Assembly (NCBI GenBank): GCA_947174735.1
Contig: CAMWKC010000003.1
Location: 1-29,365 of the forward strand
DNA length: 29,365 bases
Source of the DNA: an uncultured Porphyromonadaceae bacterium
GTDB taxonomy: Bacteria; Bacteroidota; Bacteroidia; Bacteroidales; Muribaculaceae
Direction of reading: 5' to 3'
The notes under the pieces were generated by a model. It did no database searches. It was given only the letters and a program-made list of their open reading frames with translations, and had not been told where the DNA came from. A program made the translations under genes and the position numbers. Below are positions 1-8,515 of the stretch, one piece after another; the stretch's first letter is position 1, and each line of letters begins with the position of its first letter.

Positions 1-1
1 T

Positions 2-250
2 CATGAAGGTACAGTAGTAGTTTCACAGTGGCCCGAATGGAACTAAGACTATCTGAAAGAAGATGTTAAGAAATATCCTGTCAGCTTCAACGTAAAGACC
101 CGCTACACTATCGAAGCTCCGGCCGATGCACCGCGTGAGGAAGTTGAACGGATTGCACTCGCTGATGCTAATGCCGCCAAATGGCTCGATGGCAAGACAC
201 CGCGCAAAGTCATTGTTGTGCCCGGTAAAATAGTCAACATCGTACTGTAA
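2..250 (+). pseudogene. leuS: 3' end of leucyl-tRNA synthetase gene, interrupted by an in-frame stop
   Basis: The frame starting at base 2 reads HEGTVVVSQWPEWN, then a TAA stop at 44-46, then 67 more residues ending TPRKVIVVPGKIVNIVL and a TAA at 248-250. The tail is the typical C-terminal domain of bacterial LeuS (anticodon-binding region, then the 'GKT.RKVI.VPGK..N' end that contacts leucine tRNA). Family members normally carry Glu where the stop lies (WP..[DN]E), so GAA to TAA is the simplest change. A second oddity is Val at codon 92-94, where the family has the Gly of the 'NGK.R' motif, again a G-to-T change. Two hits in a conserved domain of an essential gene suggest sequence or assembly error, or a decaying extra copy. 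The 5' part lies outside the window, so these cannot be separated here. The identity as leuS is secure; functional status is not. Confidence 0.85.
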
Positions 251-270
251 CCGGTAGTATCTTTGTAATA

Positions 271-324
271 ATATAAGACTGCGTGTAGCCTGCAACAAAT
301 GTCAGGCTACACGCAGTCTTATAT
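271..324. terminator. Perfect 22-bp stem hairpin after leuS
   Basis: Bases 271-292 and 303-324 are exact reverse complements (22 bp) around a 10-base loop. The hairpin starts 20 bases after the leuS stop, and each arm ends in AT-rich sequence (atataagact / agtcttatat), so it could form a run of U after the stem in either direction. This is a strong intrinsic terminator candidate separating leuS from rdgB. No Bacteroides-type -7 box was found in the 45 bases between the hairpin and rdgB. Confidence 0.75.
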
Positions 325-369
325 ATAAGCTGTTTACAATATAGGGGGGTAGTGAAGCGTTAGAGAAAT

Positions 370-957
370 ATGGAAAAAGTGAGAGAATTAGTATTCGCCA
401 CCAACAATGCCCATAAGCTTGCTGAAGCGCGGGCTATGGCAGGCGACCGCTTCCGCATAGTGAGCCTTGCTGAGATAGGCTGCCACGACGATATACCCGA
501 GACATCAGATACCCTTACCGGCAATGCTCTACAGAAAGCACGCTGGGTCCGTGATCATTATGGATGTGACTGTTTTGCCGATGACACCGGCCTTATGGTC
601 GATGCTCTTAACGGTGCACCCGGAGTGATGAGTGCCCGTTATGCCGGTCCGGGGCATGATTCATCTGCCAATATGGCACGTCTGTTGCGCGAACTTGAAG
701 GCGCTGACAACCGTCGTGCCCATTTTACTACAGTCATAGCTCTATGTCTTAACGGCGAAGAACATCTCTTCGAAGGCCGTGTCGACGGCACCATAGCCCA
801 GACTCCGAGCGGTAACGCCGGTTTCGGCTATGACCCTGTTTTTGTCGCTGACGAAACAGGGCTGAGTTTCGCTGATATGACTCCGGAAGCAAAAAACAGT
901 ATCTCGCACAGAGGCCGTGCTATGGCTGCTCTCGGCAAATATCTGTGTGGCGAATAA
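370..957 (+). CDS. rdgB: Non-canonical purine NTP pyrophosphatase (RdgB/HAM1 family)
   Basis: This 195-residue cytosolic enzyme is expected to hydrolyse dITP, ITP and XTP to monophosphate and pyrophosphate, keeping deaminated purines out of DNA and RNA. Family landmarks are all present in order: the N-terminal substrate loop TNNAHK (11-16), the metal/catalytic segment FADDTGL (69-75, with the acidic pair D71/D72), GAPGVMSARYAG (82-93), GFGYDPVF (151-158) and SHRGRA (179-184). Length is normal for the family. The ATG at 370 is the first in frame and gives the standard N-terminus with a short lead before the TNN motif. It lies downstream of the leuS hairpin and 37 bases ahead of porZ, so it probably begins the transcript that runs through porZ, the LRR gene and trmB. 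Assignment is very secure; only the exact substrate preference is taken from family knowledge. Confidence 0.96.
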   Translation: MEKVRELVFATNNAHKLAEARAMAGDRFRIVSLAEIGCHDDIPETSDTLTGNALQKARWVRDHYGCDCFADDTGLMVDALNGAPGVMSARYAGPGHDSSANMARLLRELEGADNRRAHFTTVIALCLNGEEHLFEGRVDGTIAQTPSGNAGFGYDPVFVADETGLSFADMTPEAKNSISHRGRAMAALGKYLCGE

Positions 958-994
958 AAAGGCCTGAGGGCAAACGAAAAACATATTTACATCT

Positions 995-3484
995 ATGAAA
1001 CGCATATATACCCTGCTATTTCTATTATGCAGTCTGAGCTGTGCTCTTCACGCCGCCATGAGCGGTGATTGGCTGCTACATCCTACATACGACAGCAATA
1101 CTTTCAAAATAGTAGACACCCCGACACGTGTCTACACACTGGGCTATGCCCAGCCATATATCCCTACCGAAACCGAGTATTCGACGCCTATGGCATTTCT
1201 TTATTACTATGATAAAGAAACTGATGAACTTATAAGTCATACCAAACGTACCGGACTCTCTGACAATATTGTTGCTCTTGCCGAGTATAATCCTGAGAAA
1301 CGCTATCTTCTCGTGGTGTACGATAACTGTAACATCGACCTTGTGTACGATAACGGTGAGATACGTAATATCCCGGGCCTTATGTCGGCCTCTCTGCCTA
1401 TATCCAAGCGTGTGAATGACATCACGTTCTGGCCCGAAGCCGGCCAGGCCTGGCTTGCTACTGATTTCGGTTATATCTGTATAGACGATAACAAAGCTGA
1501 GATAGCGGAATCTCGTAATTACAGCCGTGTACTTGAATCTGTGGCCCGTATGGGCGACCGTCTGTTTATAGCATACGACGGTGATGTATATGAGTCAAAA
1601 GTATCACAGCCTAATTTCAATCTTACTGATTTTGTAAAATCCGGTACTTTCAGCAGTCCCGCCCGTCTGCTGCCGCTTGATAGCAACGCTATCGCTGTCT
1701 TCGCTAAACCTGCTGATCAGTATGAAGTAACGGTTATGCGGCCTAAGGCTGACGGTTCATACGACAATAAAATTGTAGCCAGAACTTACCGTACCTATCT
1801 GACTCCTAACCGTGACGGCTATATGATAGCAAGTGGTGACAACATCCAGCAGCTGACCCGTGACGGTAATAATCAGGTTTTGGGACGTTATGCTGATGAT
1901 CGTAATAATTGTGTCGGCACATGGGATTTTAAAGAATTCTGGTATGTGGCCGAGCGTCAGGGACTTTATAGTCGCAGTTATGACGATAATAGCAAAGTCT
2001 GGACTCTTACACGCGGTGAGATGATGCCTAATGCTCCGGCTGTGTTCCGTTGTGACGAGATAGAGTATCACCCGCGTTACGGTATGCTGGCTTCGAATCA
2101 TGGCACAAATCTTAACTTTACAGCTGCTTCCGTGCGTAATCCTATAGTACTCAGTGGTCTGAATCAGGGAGAATGGACTAAGTACGGACCGGCTTATCAG
2201 AATTCGGCACAAGAGAATATAATCAGAAATCCTAACGGTCTGGCTATTGACCCAGACAACAATGATTACATCTATTTCGGTTCGATGCTTCAAGGTATGG
2301 CCCGTATAAATCTGAGCGATCCCGAAGATATACTTCACATGTCGCATGCTTCAGACGCTACCGGTTCACTACCCGGGTTCGTAGCAGTCGTGCCTGATAA
2401 GCAGAACCGTAAGAATGTGTATAAGTTCACAGCCCCTCAGTTTGATGCTGACGGTAATCTCTGGACCGCTTATCAGAATCATGATTCCGATACTCCCTAC
2501 GAGCTATGGTGCTGGCTACCCGAAGACCGTCGGGCTACTACCGGTGCTGATAATTTCCGTCCCTGGAAGGTACTGCCTATCAAATATAATAAAGATGATT
2601 ATACGAGCTACGACATTCTGTTGCCTCTGAAGGCTCAGGCAAACCGAGGTCTGCTTTTAGCCTGCGGCAATGGTTATGACGCACCTATAATGATAATCGA
2701 CACTAACGGTACACCTGCTGACCAGGGTGACGACCAGGTGGTATATATGAATACTATTTATGACCGTGATGGTGGTGTAGTCGATCATCATGGCATAAAG
2801 TGTATGTACGAAGACCCGTCGACCGGTTTGGTATGGGTAGGTACTACTACAGGTATTTTCACTATGCAACCCCGTTCGGCTATGACCAATCCTGAGCGCG
2901 TAGACCGTATTAAGGTTTCACGTAATGATGGCACCGACCTTGCCGACTATCTTCTGGAAGGTGTCGAGCTCTGTGACATTATTGACGACGGTCAGGGGCG
3001 TAAGTGGTTTGCCACAAAAGGTGCAGGTCTCGTATGCACCTCTTCCGATGGCCGTACTATTCTCGGTGAATTCACTACCGATAATTCATGGCTGCCTGAC
3101 AATATAGTCTACAGTGTAGGCTATGACCCTGTCACACGTTCGATACTGATTTCTACCTTACACGGTATGGCACAGTATTTCCCTTCGGGTACTGGTAGCG
3201 CCGGAGACATGGAAGCTGTACGTGCTTATCCTAATCCCGTACGTCCGGATTACTTCGGATACGTCACTATAGACGGTCTTGGAGAAGGAGCTCTGGTCAA
3301 GATATGTGATGCGGCAGGTAATCTGGTCAAAGAGCTTGGCCCTGCACAGGGTGGCGAAGTCAAGTGGGATATAACCAACCATAATCATGTTCGTGTCAAG
3401 ACAGGTGTGTACTTTGTACTTGCTTCCTCAGGTGCCGGTGATACGAACCTTGCCAATGTTACCAAAATAATGGTGGTCAATTAA
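995..3484 (+). CDS. porZ: PorZ-like type IX secretion protein with two-component-regulator-type propellers
   Basis: 829 residues with a clear signal peptide (MKRIYTLLFLLCSLSCALHA). The N-terminal region contains the run LYYYDKETDELISHTK (about 69-84), followed by SDNIVALAEYNPEKRYLLVVY and NIDLVYDNGEI. This resembles the first beta-propeller of PorZ. Later repeats such as YEDPSTGLVWVGTTTGIF (about 610-630) and DDGQGRKWFATKGAG are propeller blades of the two-component-regulator type. The last 85 residues (AYPNPVRPDYFGYV, then GVYFVLAS and TKIMVVN) form a T9SS sorting-type domain. In Porphyromonas gingivalis, PorZ is a surface component of the PorU/V/Q/Z attachment complex that anchors T9SS cargo to A-LPS; the same role here is inferred. 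It lies 9 bases before the LRR gene, in an otherwise housekeeping operon. The alternative is a generic propeller surface protein with a sorting domain. Confidence 0.82.
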   Translation: MKRIYTLLFLLCSLSCALHAAMSGDWLLHPTYDSNTFKIVDTPTRVYTLGYAQPYIPTETEYSTPMAFLYYYDKETDELISHTKRTGLSDNIVALAEYNPEKRYLLVVYDNCNIDLVYDNGEIRNIPGLMSASLPISKRVNDITFWPEAGQAWLATDFGYICIDDNKAEIAESRNYSRVLESVARMGDRLFIAYDGDVYESKVSQPNFNLTDFVKSGTFSSPARLLPLDSNAIAVFAKPADQYEVTVMRPKADGSYDNKIVARTYRTYLTPNRDGYMIASGDNIQQLTRDGNNQVLGRYADDRNNCVGTWDFKEFWYVAERQGLYSRSYDDNSKVWTLTRGEMMPNAPAVFRCDEIEYHPRYGMLASNHGTNLNFTAASVRNPIVLSGLNQGEWTKYGPAYQNSAQENIIRNPNGLAIDPDNNDYIYFGSMLQGMARINLSDPEDILHMSHASDATGSLPGFVAVVPDKQNRKNVYKFTAPQFDADGNLWTAYQNHDSDTPYELWCWLPEDRRATTGADNFRPWKVLPIKYNKDDYTSYDILLPLKAQANRGLLLACGNGYDAPIMIIDTNGTPADQGDDQVVYMNTIYDRDGGVVDHHGIKCMYEDPSTGLVWVGTTTGIFTMQPRSAMTNPERVDRIKVSRNDGTDLADYLLEGVELCDIIDDGQGRKWFATKGAGLVCTSSDGRTILGEFTTDNSWLPDNIVYSVGYDPVTRSILISTLHGMAQYFPSGTGSAGDMEAVRAYPNPVRPDYFGYVTIDGLGEGALVKICDAAGNLVKELGPAQGGEVKWDITNHNHVRVKTGVYFVLASSGAGDTNLANVTKIMVVN

Positions 3485-3493
3485 GCTGATGTT

Positions 3494-4834
3494 ATGAACA
3501 GTATTATCAGATATATTGCCGCCGGAGTTATAATGTGTGTGCCGACACTCGCATCGGCTCTTGACCTGAAAGTTTCTCCGGGTACACTTGCCGGTACACT
3601 TGCCGGAAATACAGATACCGAATTACGTCTTACCGGCAGTATAGATGTGCGTGATCTTATGACTCTGGCTGAAAATCCGGGTCCTGTCACCACACTTGAC
3701 CTGAGCGGTGTAAGTATCGAGGCTTACACTTATCATCGTCCCTTATGGCAGGGACACACATGGTTTCCTGCCGGTGAGATGCCTGAATATATCTTCATGG
3801 GTACTCCTTTTGTAGAGGTAAAACTCCCTGGCACGCTTACTGTTTTAGGCGAAGGGGCTCTGGCGACAAGTGCACTTGAGACTCTTACCTTGCCGGCTTC
3901 TCTTACACACATAGGGGAGTACGCTATGTACGGCTGTACGGCTTTGCGTAGTGTTGATATGTCTGCAAGCCATATAAGTGAATTGCCGACTGCTATTTTT
4001 AAAGGCTGCGGAGTTTTAAGTGAGGTATCTTTGCCTTCCGGACTGCATAGTTTAGGCAGTGAAGTTTTTACCGGTACTGCCCTGCGCCAGCTTGAACTTG
4101 GCAGTATCAGTCAGTTTTCTGATTTCGCTCTGAGCGGTATGGAACATCTGGAAAGTGTTGTGTTCAACAGTCAGGCTGTTTTCGGACGCGGTGTGCTGAT
4201 GGGCGCTGTGCGTCTCGAACGTCTTGAAGGCGCTCCTGCCGATGTCCCTGATCTGTTCGCAGCTCATTGTAATGCCCTTGATGCTGATGCCGTAGTTGCC
4301 GGCGCTGCTGTTTTAGGTGCATGTTGTGTGGCTTCGGCCGACGGTGTGAGACTACATTTGGCTGACGGTCTTTCAGAAGTCGGAGTGCATGTATTCGATG
4401 GTATGAGGCATCTGAAGGATATTGACGCTACGGCTCTTGGAGCCCGCATACCTGCGGCTGTATCAGAAGCTTTCGACGGTATAGACTGTGCCTCGGTATC
4501 ACTTATTGTGGGCGATGATTATCAGGATTTATGGCGTGCTGATGAACAGTGGGGACGTTTTAATATCTGTACTGTTTCAGGTGTTGACCGGATTACGGAT
4601 AATAAGAGTGGTATACGTCTTTCTATGCAGGCTGACCGTCTGACGGTATACTGTGCCGAAGGTATAGATGAAGTGACAGTATATTCAGCTGAAGGTCTCT
4701 GTCTGTATAAAGCTTCTCCCGGCGGTATCGCTGAAGTCACGGTTGACTGCGGCGCTTTTGACAGCCATATACTTGTGGCCGGCGCACGTGGCGGCGAACA
4801 GTATATGAGCCGTAAATTTTTGGTACAGAAATAG
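3494..4834 (+). CDS. BspA-like leucine-rich repeat surface protein
   Basis: 446 residues with a signal peptide (cleavage probably after PTLASA, residue 22). The middle region, about 100-280, contains repeats of the BspA/LRR_5 type: VEVKLPGTLTVLGEGALA, LETLTLPASLTHIGEYAMYGC, LRSVDMSASHISELPTAIFKGC and LSEVSLPSGLHSLGSEVF. The C-terminus (about 375-446, with DEVTVYSAEGLCLYK and SRKFLVQK) looks like a weak T9SS sorting domain, so the protein is probably exported and surface-attached. BspA-type proteins often mediate adhesion to host or other bacteria, but ligand and role are not visible here. The gene starts 9 bases after porZ and ends 2 bases before trmB, so it is almost certainly co-transcribed with both. 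A 12-base tandem duplication near the mature N-terminus encodes the GTLA GTLA repeat. The family is secure and the function is unknown. Confidence 0.8.
   Translation: MNSIIRYIAAGVIMCVPTLASALDLKVSPGTLAGTLAGNTDTELRLTGSIDVRDLMTLAENPGPVTTLDLSGVSIEAYTYHRPLWQGHTWFPAGEMPEYIFMGTPFVEVKLPGTLTVLGEGALATSALETLTLPASLTHIGEYAMYGCTALRSVDMSASHISELPTAIFKGCGVLSEVSLPSGLHSLGSEVFTGTALRQLELGSISQFSDFALSGMEHLESVVFNSQAVFGRGVLMGAVRLERLEGAPADVPDLFAAHCNALDADAVVAGAAVLGACCVASADGVRLHLADGLSEVGVHVFDGMRHLKDIDATALGARIPAAVSEAFDGIDCASVSLIVGDDYQDLWRADEQWGRFNICTVSGVDRITDNKSGIRLSMQADRLTVYCAEGIDEVTVYSAEGLCLYKASPGGIAEVTVDCGAFDSHILVAGARGGEQYMSRKFLVQK
3581..3604 (+). repeat. Two tandem 12-base units inside the LRR gene
   Basis: The 12-mer ggtacacttgcc occurs twice in a row (3581-3592 and 3593-3604), keeping the frame and encoding two copies of Gly-Thr-Leu-Ala just after the signal peptide. 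It is the kind of short in-frame duplication made by replication slippage and could vary in copy number between strains. Confidence 0.8.
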
Positions 4835-4836
4835 TA

Positions 4837-5595
4837 ATGGGAAAGAACAAACTGAAGAAATTTGCAGATATGAAGGGATTTAAATGTACCCTTCAGTATC
4901 CGCGTGAACAGCTTATAGCTACCGGTTTCCCTTATAAAGGACAGTGGAACGGCGGAGTATTTGCTGTCAGCAGACCGATAGTCCTTGAACTTGGCTGTGG
5001 TAAAGGTGAATATACCGTAGGCTTAGCCCGGGCTCATGCCGACCATAACCATATCGGTGTGGACATTAAGGGGGCCCGCTTGTGGAGCGGTGCCAAATGT
5101 GTGGAGGAGGAAGGTCTGGATAATGCAGCTTTTCTACGTACCGAAATAGAGAATATATCAGCTTTTTTTGATGGTGGTGAGGTTGATGAGGTCTGGATTA
5201 CTTTCCCTGACCCTCAGATGCAGAAGACACGCAAACGACTTACTTCGACACGTTTCCTCACTCTATATGCCGGTTTTTTACGCCCCGGTGGTATTATCCA
5301 TCTCAAGACAGATTCACCTTTTCTGTATGAATATACACGCCGATTGGTGGAACTAAACGGTTTTGAGGTACTTGAACAGACCGATGATCTTTACGGTAGC
5401 GGTATGGCTGACCCGGTACGCAGTATCAAGACTTATTATGAAACTCAGTGGCTCGCTCGGGGTAAGACAATAAAGTTGCTCAGTTTCCGCCTGCATGACC
5501 GTTTTCCTTATCTGGAACCGGCGACTGAAGACATAGAACGTGATGACTACCGCAGTATGCCCCGCCATTCGCAGCTTCCCGCTGCCGACCGGTGA
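4837..5595 (+). CDS. trmB: tRNA (guanine-N7-)-methyltransferase
   Basis: 252 residues, cytosolic. TrmB transfers a methyl group from S-adenosylmethionine to N7 of G46 in the tRNA variable loop. The SAM-binding motif LELGCGKGEYTVGLA (50-64) is followed by the acidic loop motif GVDIKGARLW (74-83), the family signature WITFPDPQMQKTRKRL (120-135) and HLKTDS (155-160), the conserved substrate loop of TrmB. An N-terminal extension of about 45 residues before the SAM motif and a C-terminal tail (ETQWLARGKTIKLLSF) fit the Bacteroidetes form. The ATG at 4837 is 2 bases after the LRR stop codon, so translation is probably coupled. The following 49 bases before the Mrp gene hold only an AT-rich short inverted repeat (aactttaaaaagtt). 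Confidence 0.94.
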   Translation: MGKNKLKKFADMKGFKCTLQYPREQLIATGFPYKGQWNGGVFAVSRPIVLELGCGKGEYTVGLARAHADHNHIGVDIKGARLWSGAKCVEEEGLDNAAFLRTEIENISAFFDGGEVDEVWITFPDPQMQKTRKRLTSTRFLTLYAGFLRPGGIIHLKTDSPFLYEYTRRLVELNGFEVLEQTDDLYGSGMADPVRSIKTYYETQWLARGKTIKLLSFRLHDRFPYLEPATEDIERDDYRSMPRHSQLPAADR

Positions 5596-5644
5596 ACAGG
5601 ATAAATACCGGAATGTTAAACTTTAAAAAGTTAATACTAAACAA

Positions 5645-6784
5645 ATGGTGACATTGTACCCGGCCCTGATAACCGAGGCCCTTAAAAATGTGAAATATCC
5701 CGGCAACGGCAAGGACCTTGTCGAGAACGGTATGGTAGAGGATGATATACGTATTGATGGTAACAAGGTATCATTCTCACTGATATTTGATAAACCTACC
5801 GACCCTTTTATACGTAGTGTGGTGCGTGCGGCTGAGACCGCAATCAATACCTACATCTCGCCTGAGGTAGAGATAAAGGGTAATATAGCTGTAAAGACAC
5901 GTAAACCTGTAGCCGATAAACCGGCTACTCCTCTTCCGGGTGTTAAGAATATAATCGGTGTGGCTTCAGGTAAGGGTGGTGTCGGTAAATCGACTGTAGC
6001 CACAAATCTTGCCATAGCCTTAGCTGCGCGAGGACATAAGGTAGGTTTGCTTGACGCCGACATTTTCGGCCCGTCAGCTCCTAAGATGTTCGGAGTTGAA
6101 GACGAGCAGCTTTATATGGTTAATAAAGACGGTCGTGACTGGATAGAACCTATAGAGAAATATGGTGTCAAGATGCTTTCGATAGGTTTTCTTGTAGATA
6201 AGGATAAGCCTGTGCTTTGGCGTGGTGGTATGGCGAGCAACGCTCTGAAACAGCTTATCACTGATGCCTGGTGGGGTGATCTTGACTATTTTATTATAGA
6301 TACACCTCCCGGTACAAGCGATATACATCTGACTCTTGTTCAGACTCTTCCTATAACAGGTGTGGTAGTTGTCACTACTCCGCAGGAAGTAGCTCTTGCC
6401 GATGCGCGTAAGGGTATAGCTATGTTCCAGGGACCGGCTATCAATGTACCTGTACTCGGCATAGTAGAAAACATGGCATGGTTCACCCCGGCTGCTCATC
6501 CTGAGGAGCGTTACTATCTGTTCGGCAACGGCGGCGGTGTACGCTTAGCTGAAGCACTTGATGTACCCCTGTTAGCTCAGATACCTCTGGTGGCTTCGAT
6601 AGGTGAGCATGTAGACCGTGGCGAGCCGACTACTTTAGCTCTTGCTACAGCTGAGGAAATGGGCGGTGTTGGCAGCGGTAATGCCGAGGCAGCTGCTTTT
6701 GCCCGTCTGGCCGCTAAAGTCGTTGAAGCCGTTGATGAACGCAATCGTACCCAAGCGCCTACACAGGTAGTTCAAACCCACTGA
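5645..6784 (+). CDS. apbC: Mrp/ApbC (NBP35 family) iron-sulfur cluster carrier ATPase
   Basis: 379 residues. Residues 1-90 form a MIP18/DUF59-like domain, followed by a P-loop ATPase with the deviant Walker A GKGGVGKST (109-117), LLDADIFGPSAPKMFG (135-150), WRGGMASNALKQL and the Walker B-like FIIDTPPGTSD. Proteins of this family bind and transfer Fe-S clusters to apoproteins in the cytosol. The Cys-x-x-Cys cluster ligand pair found in the enterobacterial protein after 'ENM' is absent: the sequence reads ENMAWFTPAAHPEERYY. As far as I recall, this is usual in Bacteroidetes, but it leaves the cluster ligands unclear. It lies 49 bases after trmB and 23 bases before the regulator gene. The start at 5645 gives the normal N-terminal domain. 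Confidence 0.92.
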   Translation: MVTLYPALITEALKNVKYPGNGKDLVENGMVEDDIRIDGNKVSFSLIFDKPTDPFIRSVVRAAETAINTYISPEVEIKGNIAVKTRKPVADKPATPLPGVKNIIGVASGKGGVGKSTVATNLAIALAARGHKVGLLDADIFGPSAPKMFGVEDEQLYMVNKDGRDWIEPIEKYGVKMLSIGFLVDKDKPVLWRGGMASNALKQLITDAWWGDLDYFIIDTPPGTSDIHLTLVQTLPITGVVVVTTPQEVALADARKGIAMFQGPAINVPVLGIVENMAWFTPAAHPEERYYLFGNGGGVRLAEALDVPLLAQIPLVASIGEHVDRGEPTTLALATAEEMGGVGSGNAEAAAFARLAAKVVEAVDERNRTQAPTQVVQTH

Positions 6785-6807
6785 AATAGTCACCGAATAC
6801 AGATTAA

Positions 6808-8355
6808 ATGGCCCTATCTGTAAACAGGATTCATATATTTAGAAAGTGCAATACTCTTATGTTAGTTCATAAAGTATTGCACTCTTTATTGTCGTCTGCT
6901 GCTATATTGACTGTCGTAACCGTTATCTGTTTTATTATAGTTTCCTGTAATAATAGTAGAGATAATTCGTCGCATGACACACATACAACTGTTCAGAACG
7001 GCAGACAGCAGTATCTTAACGGTGATTATACCTCGGCTCTTACTACCCTGCAGAGTGCATTGCCGGATACAGCTTTCATGGATACAGATGATTATATTAA
7101 TACATATTACTATATAGGAAATATACATTTTGCCTATGGTGATTTCATGAGCGCTGCACGGCATTATGAGAAAGCCTATCGTCGTGCCGTGAGTGCCCAG
7201 CGGGAAAAGGCAGAGATTCGGATGCTTATAAATCTTGCCTTGTCATCCTGTCATACCGGCAATCGTGATAAGGCTCTTTACTATGGGCGCCTGCTTACCG
7301 ATATGAAAGCTAAAGACAGAGACAGCCAGCGTTACTTTACTCTGCTTCTGAAGGGCTATATCGGTCTGATGTTTGACAATCCCTCTCAAGGAGTGGCGGA
7401 TATGATGAAGACAATACAATTTGTAGACTCAGCCGGCATGGAGCAGCGTCTCAAACTTTCGCCTGCTTCAGCACTTTGTGAGCATTATGAAAATATAGGT
7501 ATGCTTGATTCCGCTCTGTCTTATTTAGCTGTTTATGACAGTCTGGCTGTGCTTCACAATCTGTCGAATCTTGTAGTTGACACACGTAGAGCCTATATGC
7601 GTCTCTATACAAAGGCGGGTAATATGGAACATGCTCTGAAGTATCAGGAGGAATATTTTCATCTTCAGGATTCGCTTATGAATCCTGAAGGTTATATGAG
7701 TATAAGAAGTTCGTTTCAGCAGGAGCAGCAGCGTGAGTCTGAGGAACGTATAGCTTCTCTCCGTCTTACGGTTACTACACAGCAGGTATTGATTGTGACT
7801 ATCGTGATAGCGTTGCTGGCGATAGGTGGCTTTATATTTATCCGTAACAAATATCTTATAGCTAACAGGCAGCTCTTCAGACGCAACAGAGAAATAGTAA
7901 GACTTGAACAGAGTACACGCTCTGAAGTAACTGTATCGCCTAAGAGCACTGCTGTGCCGGAAACAGAAACTACCGCAAGTGTCATTACTGCCGATCGGGA
8001 ACTCTATCAGCGTATCCTTGACTATATGGATTCCGGTCAGCCTTATTGTAATCCTGATTTCTCACTCTCTGTTCTGGCCGGAGCCGTAGAGTCAAATACA
8101 AAATATGTATCTCAGGCTATAAATGAATTCAGTGGAGGTAATTTCAGAAATTTCCTTAACGGATACCGTGTACGGGAAGCACGACGGCGACTTATAGACG
8201 TAGCTGCTTACGGACATCTTACCATACAGTCTGTAGCCGAAAGCGTAGGCTTCACATCAGCTTCTGTCTTTAATACAGCATTCAGAAAATTTACAGGTAT
8301 GACTCCTTCCCTATATCAGAAAATGGCACGTCAGGAAGGTAAAAAAGAATGTTAA
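6808..8355 (+). CDS. Membrane-spanning TPR / AraC-type HTH regulator
   Basis: 515 residues. After a hydrophobic N-terminus ending in a lipobox-like IVSC (Cys47), residues about 60-320 are TPR-like helical repeats (QYLNGDYTSALTTLQSAL, GDFMSAARHYEKAYRRA). A transmembrane segment follows (about 328-346, IVTIVIALLAIGGFIFI), then a linker and a C-terminal AraC-type DNA-binding domain (about 400-510, with GYRVREARRRLIDVA, TIQSVAESVGFTSASVFNTAF and TGMTPSLYQKM). This layout places the TPR sensor in the periplasm and the HTH in the cytosol, a common one-component design in Bacteroidetes; the signal is unknown. Two starts are possible: ATG 6808, or ATG 6859 (Met18), which gives a cleaner signal sequence. 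A hairpin (6845-6883) surrounds the second start. The gene is followed by a palindromic terminator. It may control the adhesin/Omp28 genes next door; that is inference from position only. Confidence 0.87.
   Translation: MALSVNRIHIFRKCNTLMLVHKVLHSLLSSAAILTVVTVICFIIVSCNNSRDNSSHDTHTTVQNGRQQYLNGDYTSALTTLQSALPDTAFMDTDDYINTYYYIGNIHFAYGDFMSAARHYEKAYRRAVSAQREKAEIRMLINLALSSCHTGNRDKALYYGRLLTDMKAKDRDSQRYFTLLLKGYIGLMFDNPSQGVADMMKTIQFVDSAGMEQRLKLSPASALCEHYENIGMLDSALSYLAVYDSLAVLHNLSNLVVDTRRAYMRLYTKAGNMEHALKYQEEYFHLQDSLMNPEGYMSIRSSFQQEQQRESEERIASLRLTVTTQQVLIVTIVIALLAIGGFIFIRNKYLIANRQLFRRNREIVRLEQSTRSEVTVSPKSTAVPETETTASVITADRELYQRILDYMDSGQPYCNPDFSLSVLAGAVESNTKYVSQAINEFSGGNFRNFLNGYRVREARRRLIDVAAYGHLTIQSVAESVGFTSASVFNTAFRKFTGMTPSLYQKMARQEGKKEC
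6845..6883 (+). other. 11-bp inverted repeat around an alternative start codon
   Basis: agtgcaatact (6845-6855) pairs exactly with agtattgcact (6873-6883), leaving a 17-base loop that contains the second candidate ATG (6859-6861) of the TPR-AraC regulator. The stem is followed by ctttatt. It could be a terminator of the upstream Mrp transcript, an RNA element that hides the start codon, or a protein-binding inverted repeat. The sequence does not decide between these. Confidence 0.45.
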
Positions 8356-8371
8356 GATACTGTTTTTATGC

Positions 8372-8409
8372 TCTTTTTTCTTCTGATTCATGAATCAGAA
8401 GAAAAAAGA
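8372..8409. terminator. 38-base perfect palindrome, bidirectional terminator
   Basis: Bases 8372-8390 and 8391-8409 are exact reverse complements with no spacer (centre ...gattca|tgaatc...). The arms end in T-rich and A-rich tracts (tcttttttcttct and its complement). It begins 16 bases after the regulator stop codon and ends 106 bases before the adhesin gene. It is a good intrinsic terminator candidate for the rdgB-to-regulator run. In the 8410-8515 gap I saw only an imperfect -7 box (taatttcg), which I do not call. Confidence 0.7.
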
Positions 8410-8515
8410 AAGTTCTATATTGTACTCGTTCTGCTTATATTTAATAATTTCGCAACGTTCTTGACACAATTGTCCGGAACCATAAATTATACATAAATTT
8501 TCCAACTGACCTTCT

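Noticed and set aside
1757..2347. 196-codon open frame on the minus strand inside porZ
   Set aside because: It is antisense to propeller repeats and lacks any domain; the porZ frame explains the conservation.
8410..8515. Promoter for the adhesin gene (taatttcg)
   Set aside because: The -7 box has one mismatch and no properly spaced -33 element, so it is not above chance in AT-rich sequence.
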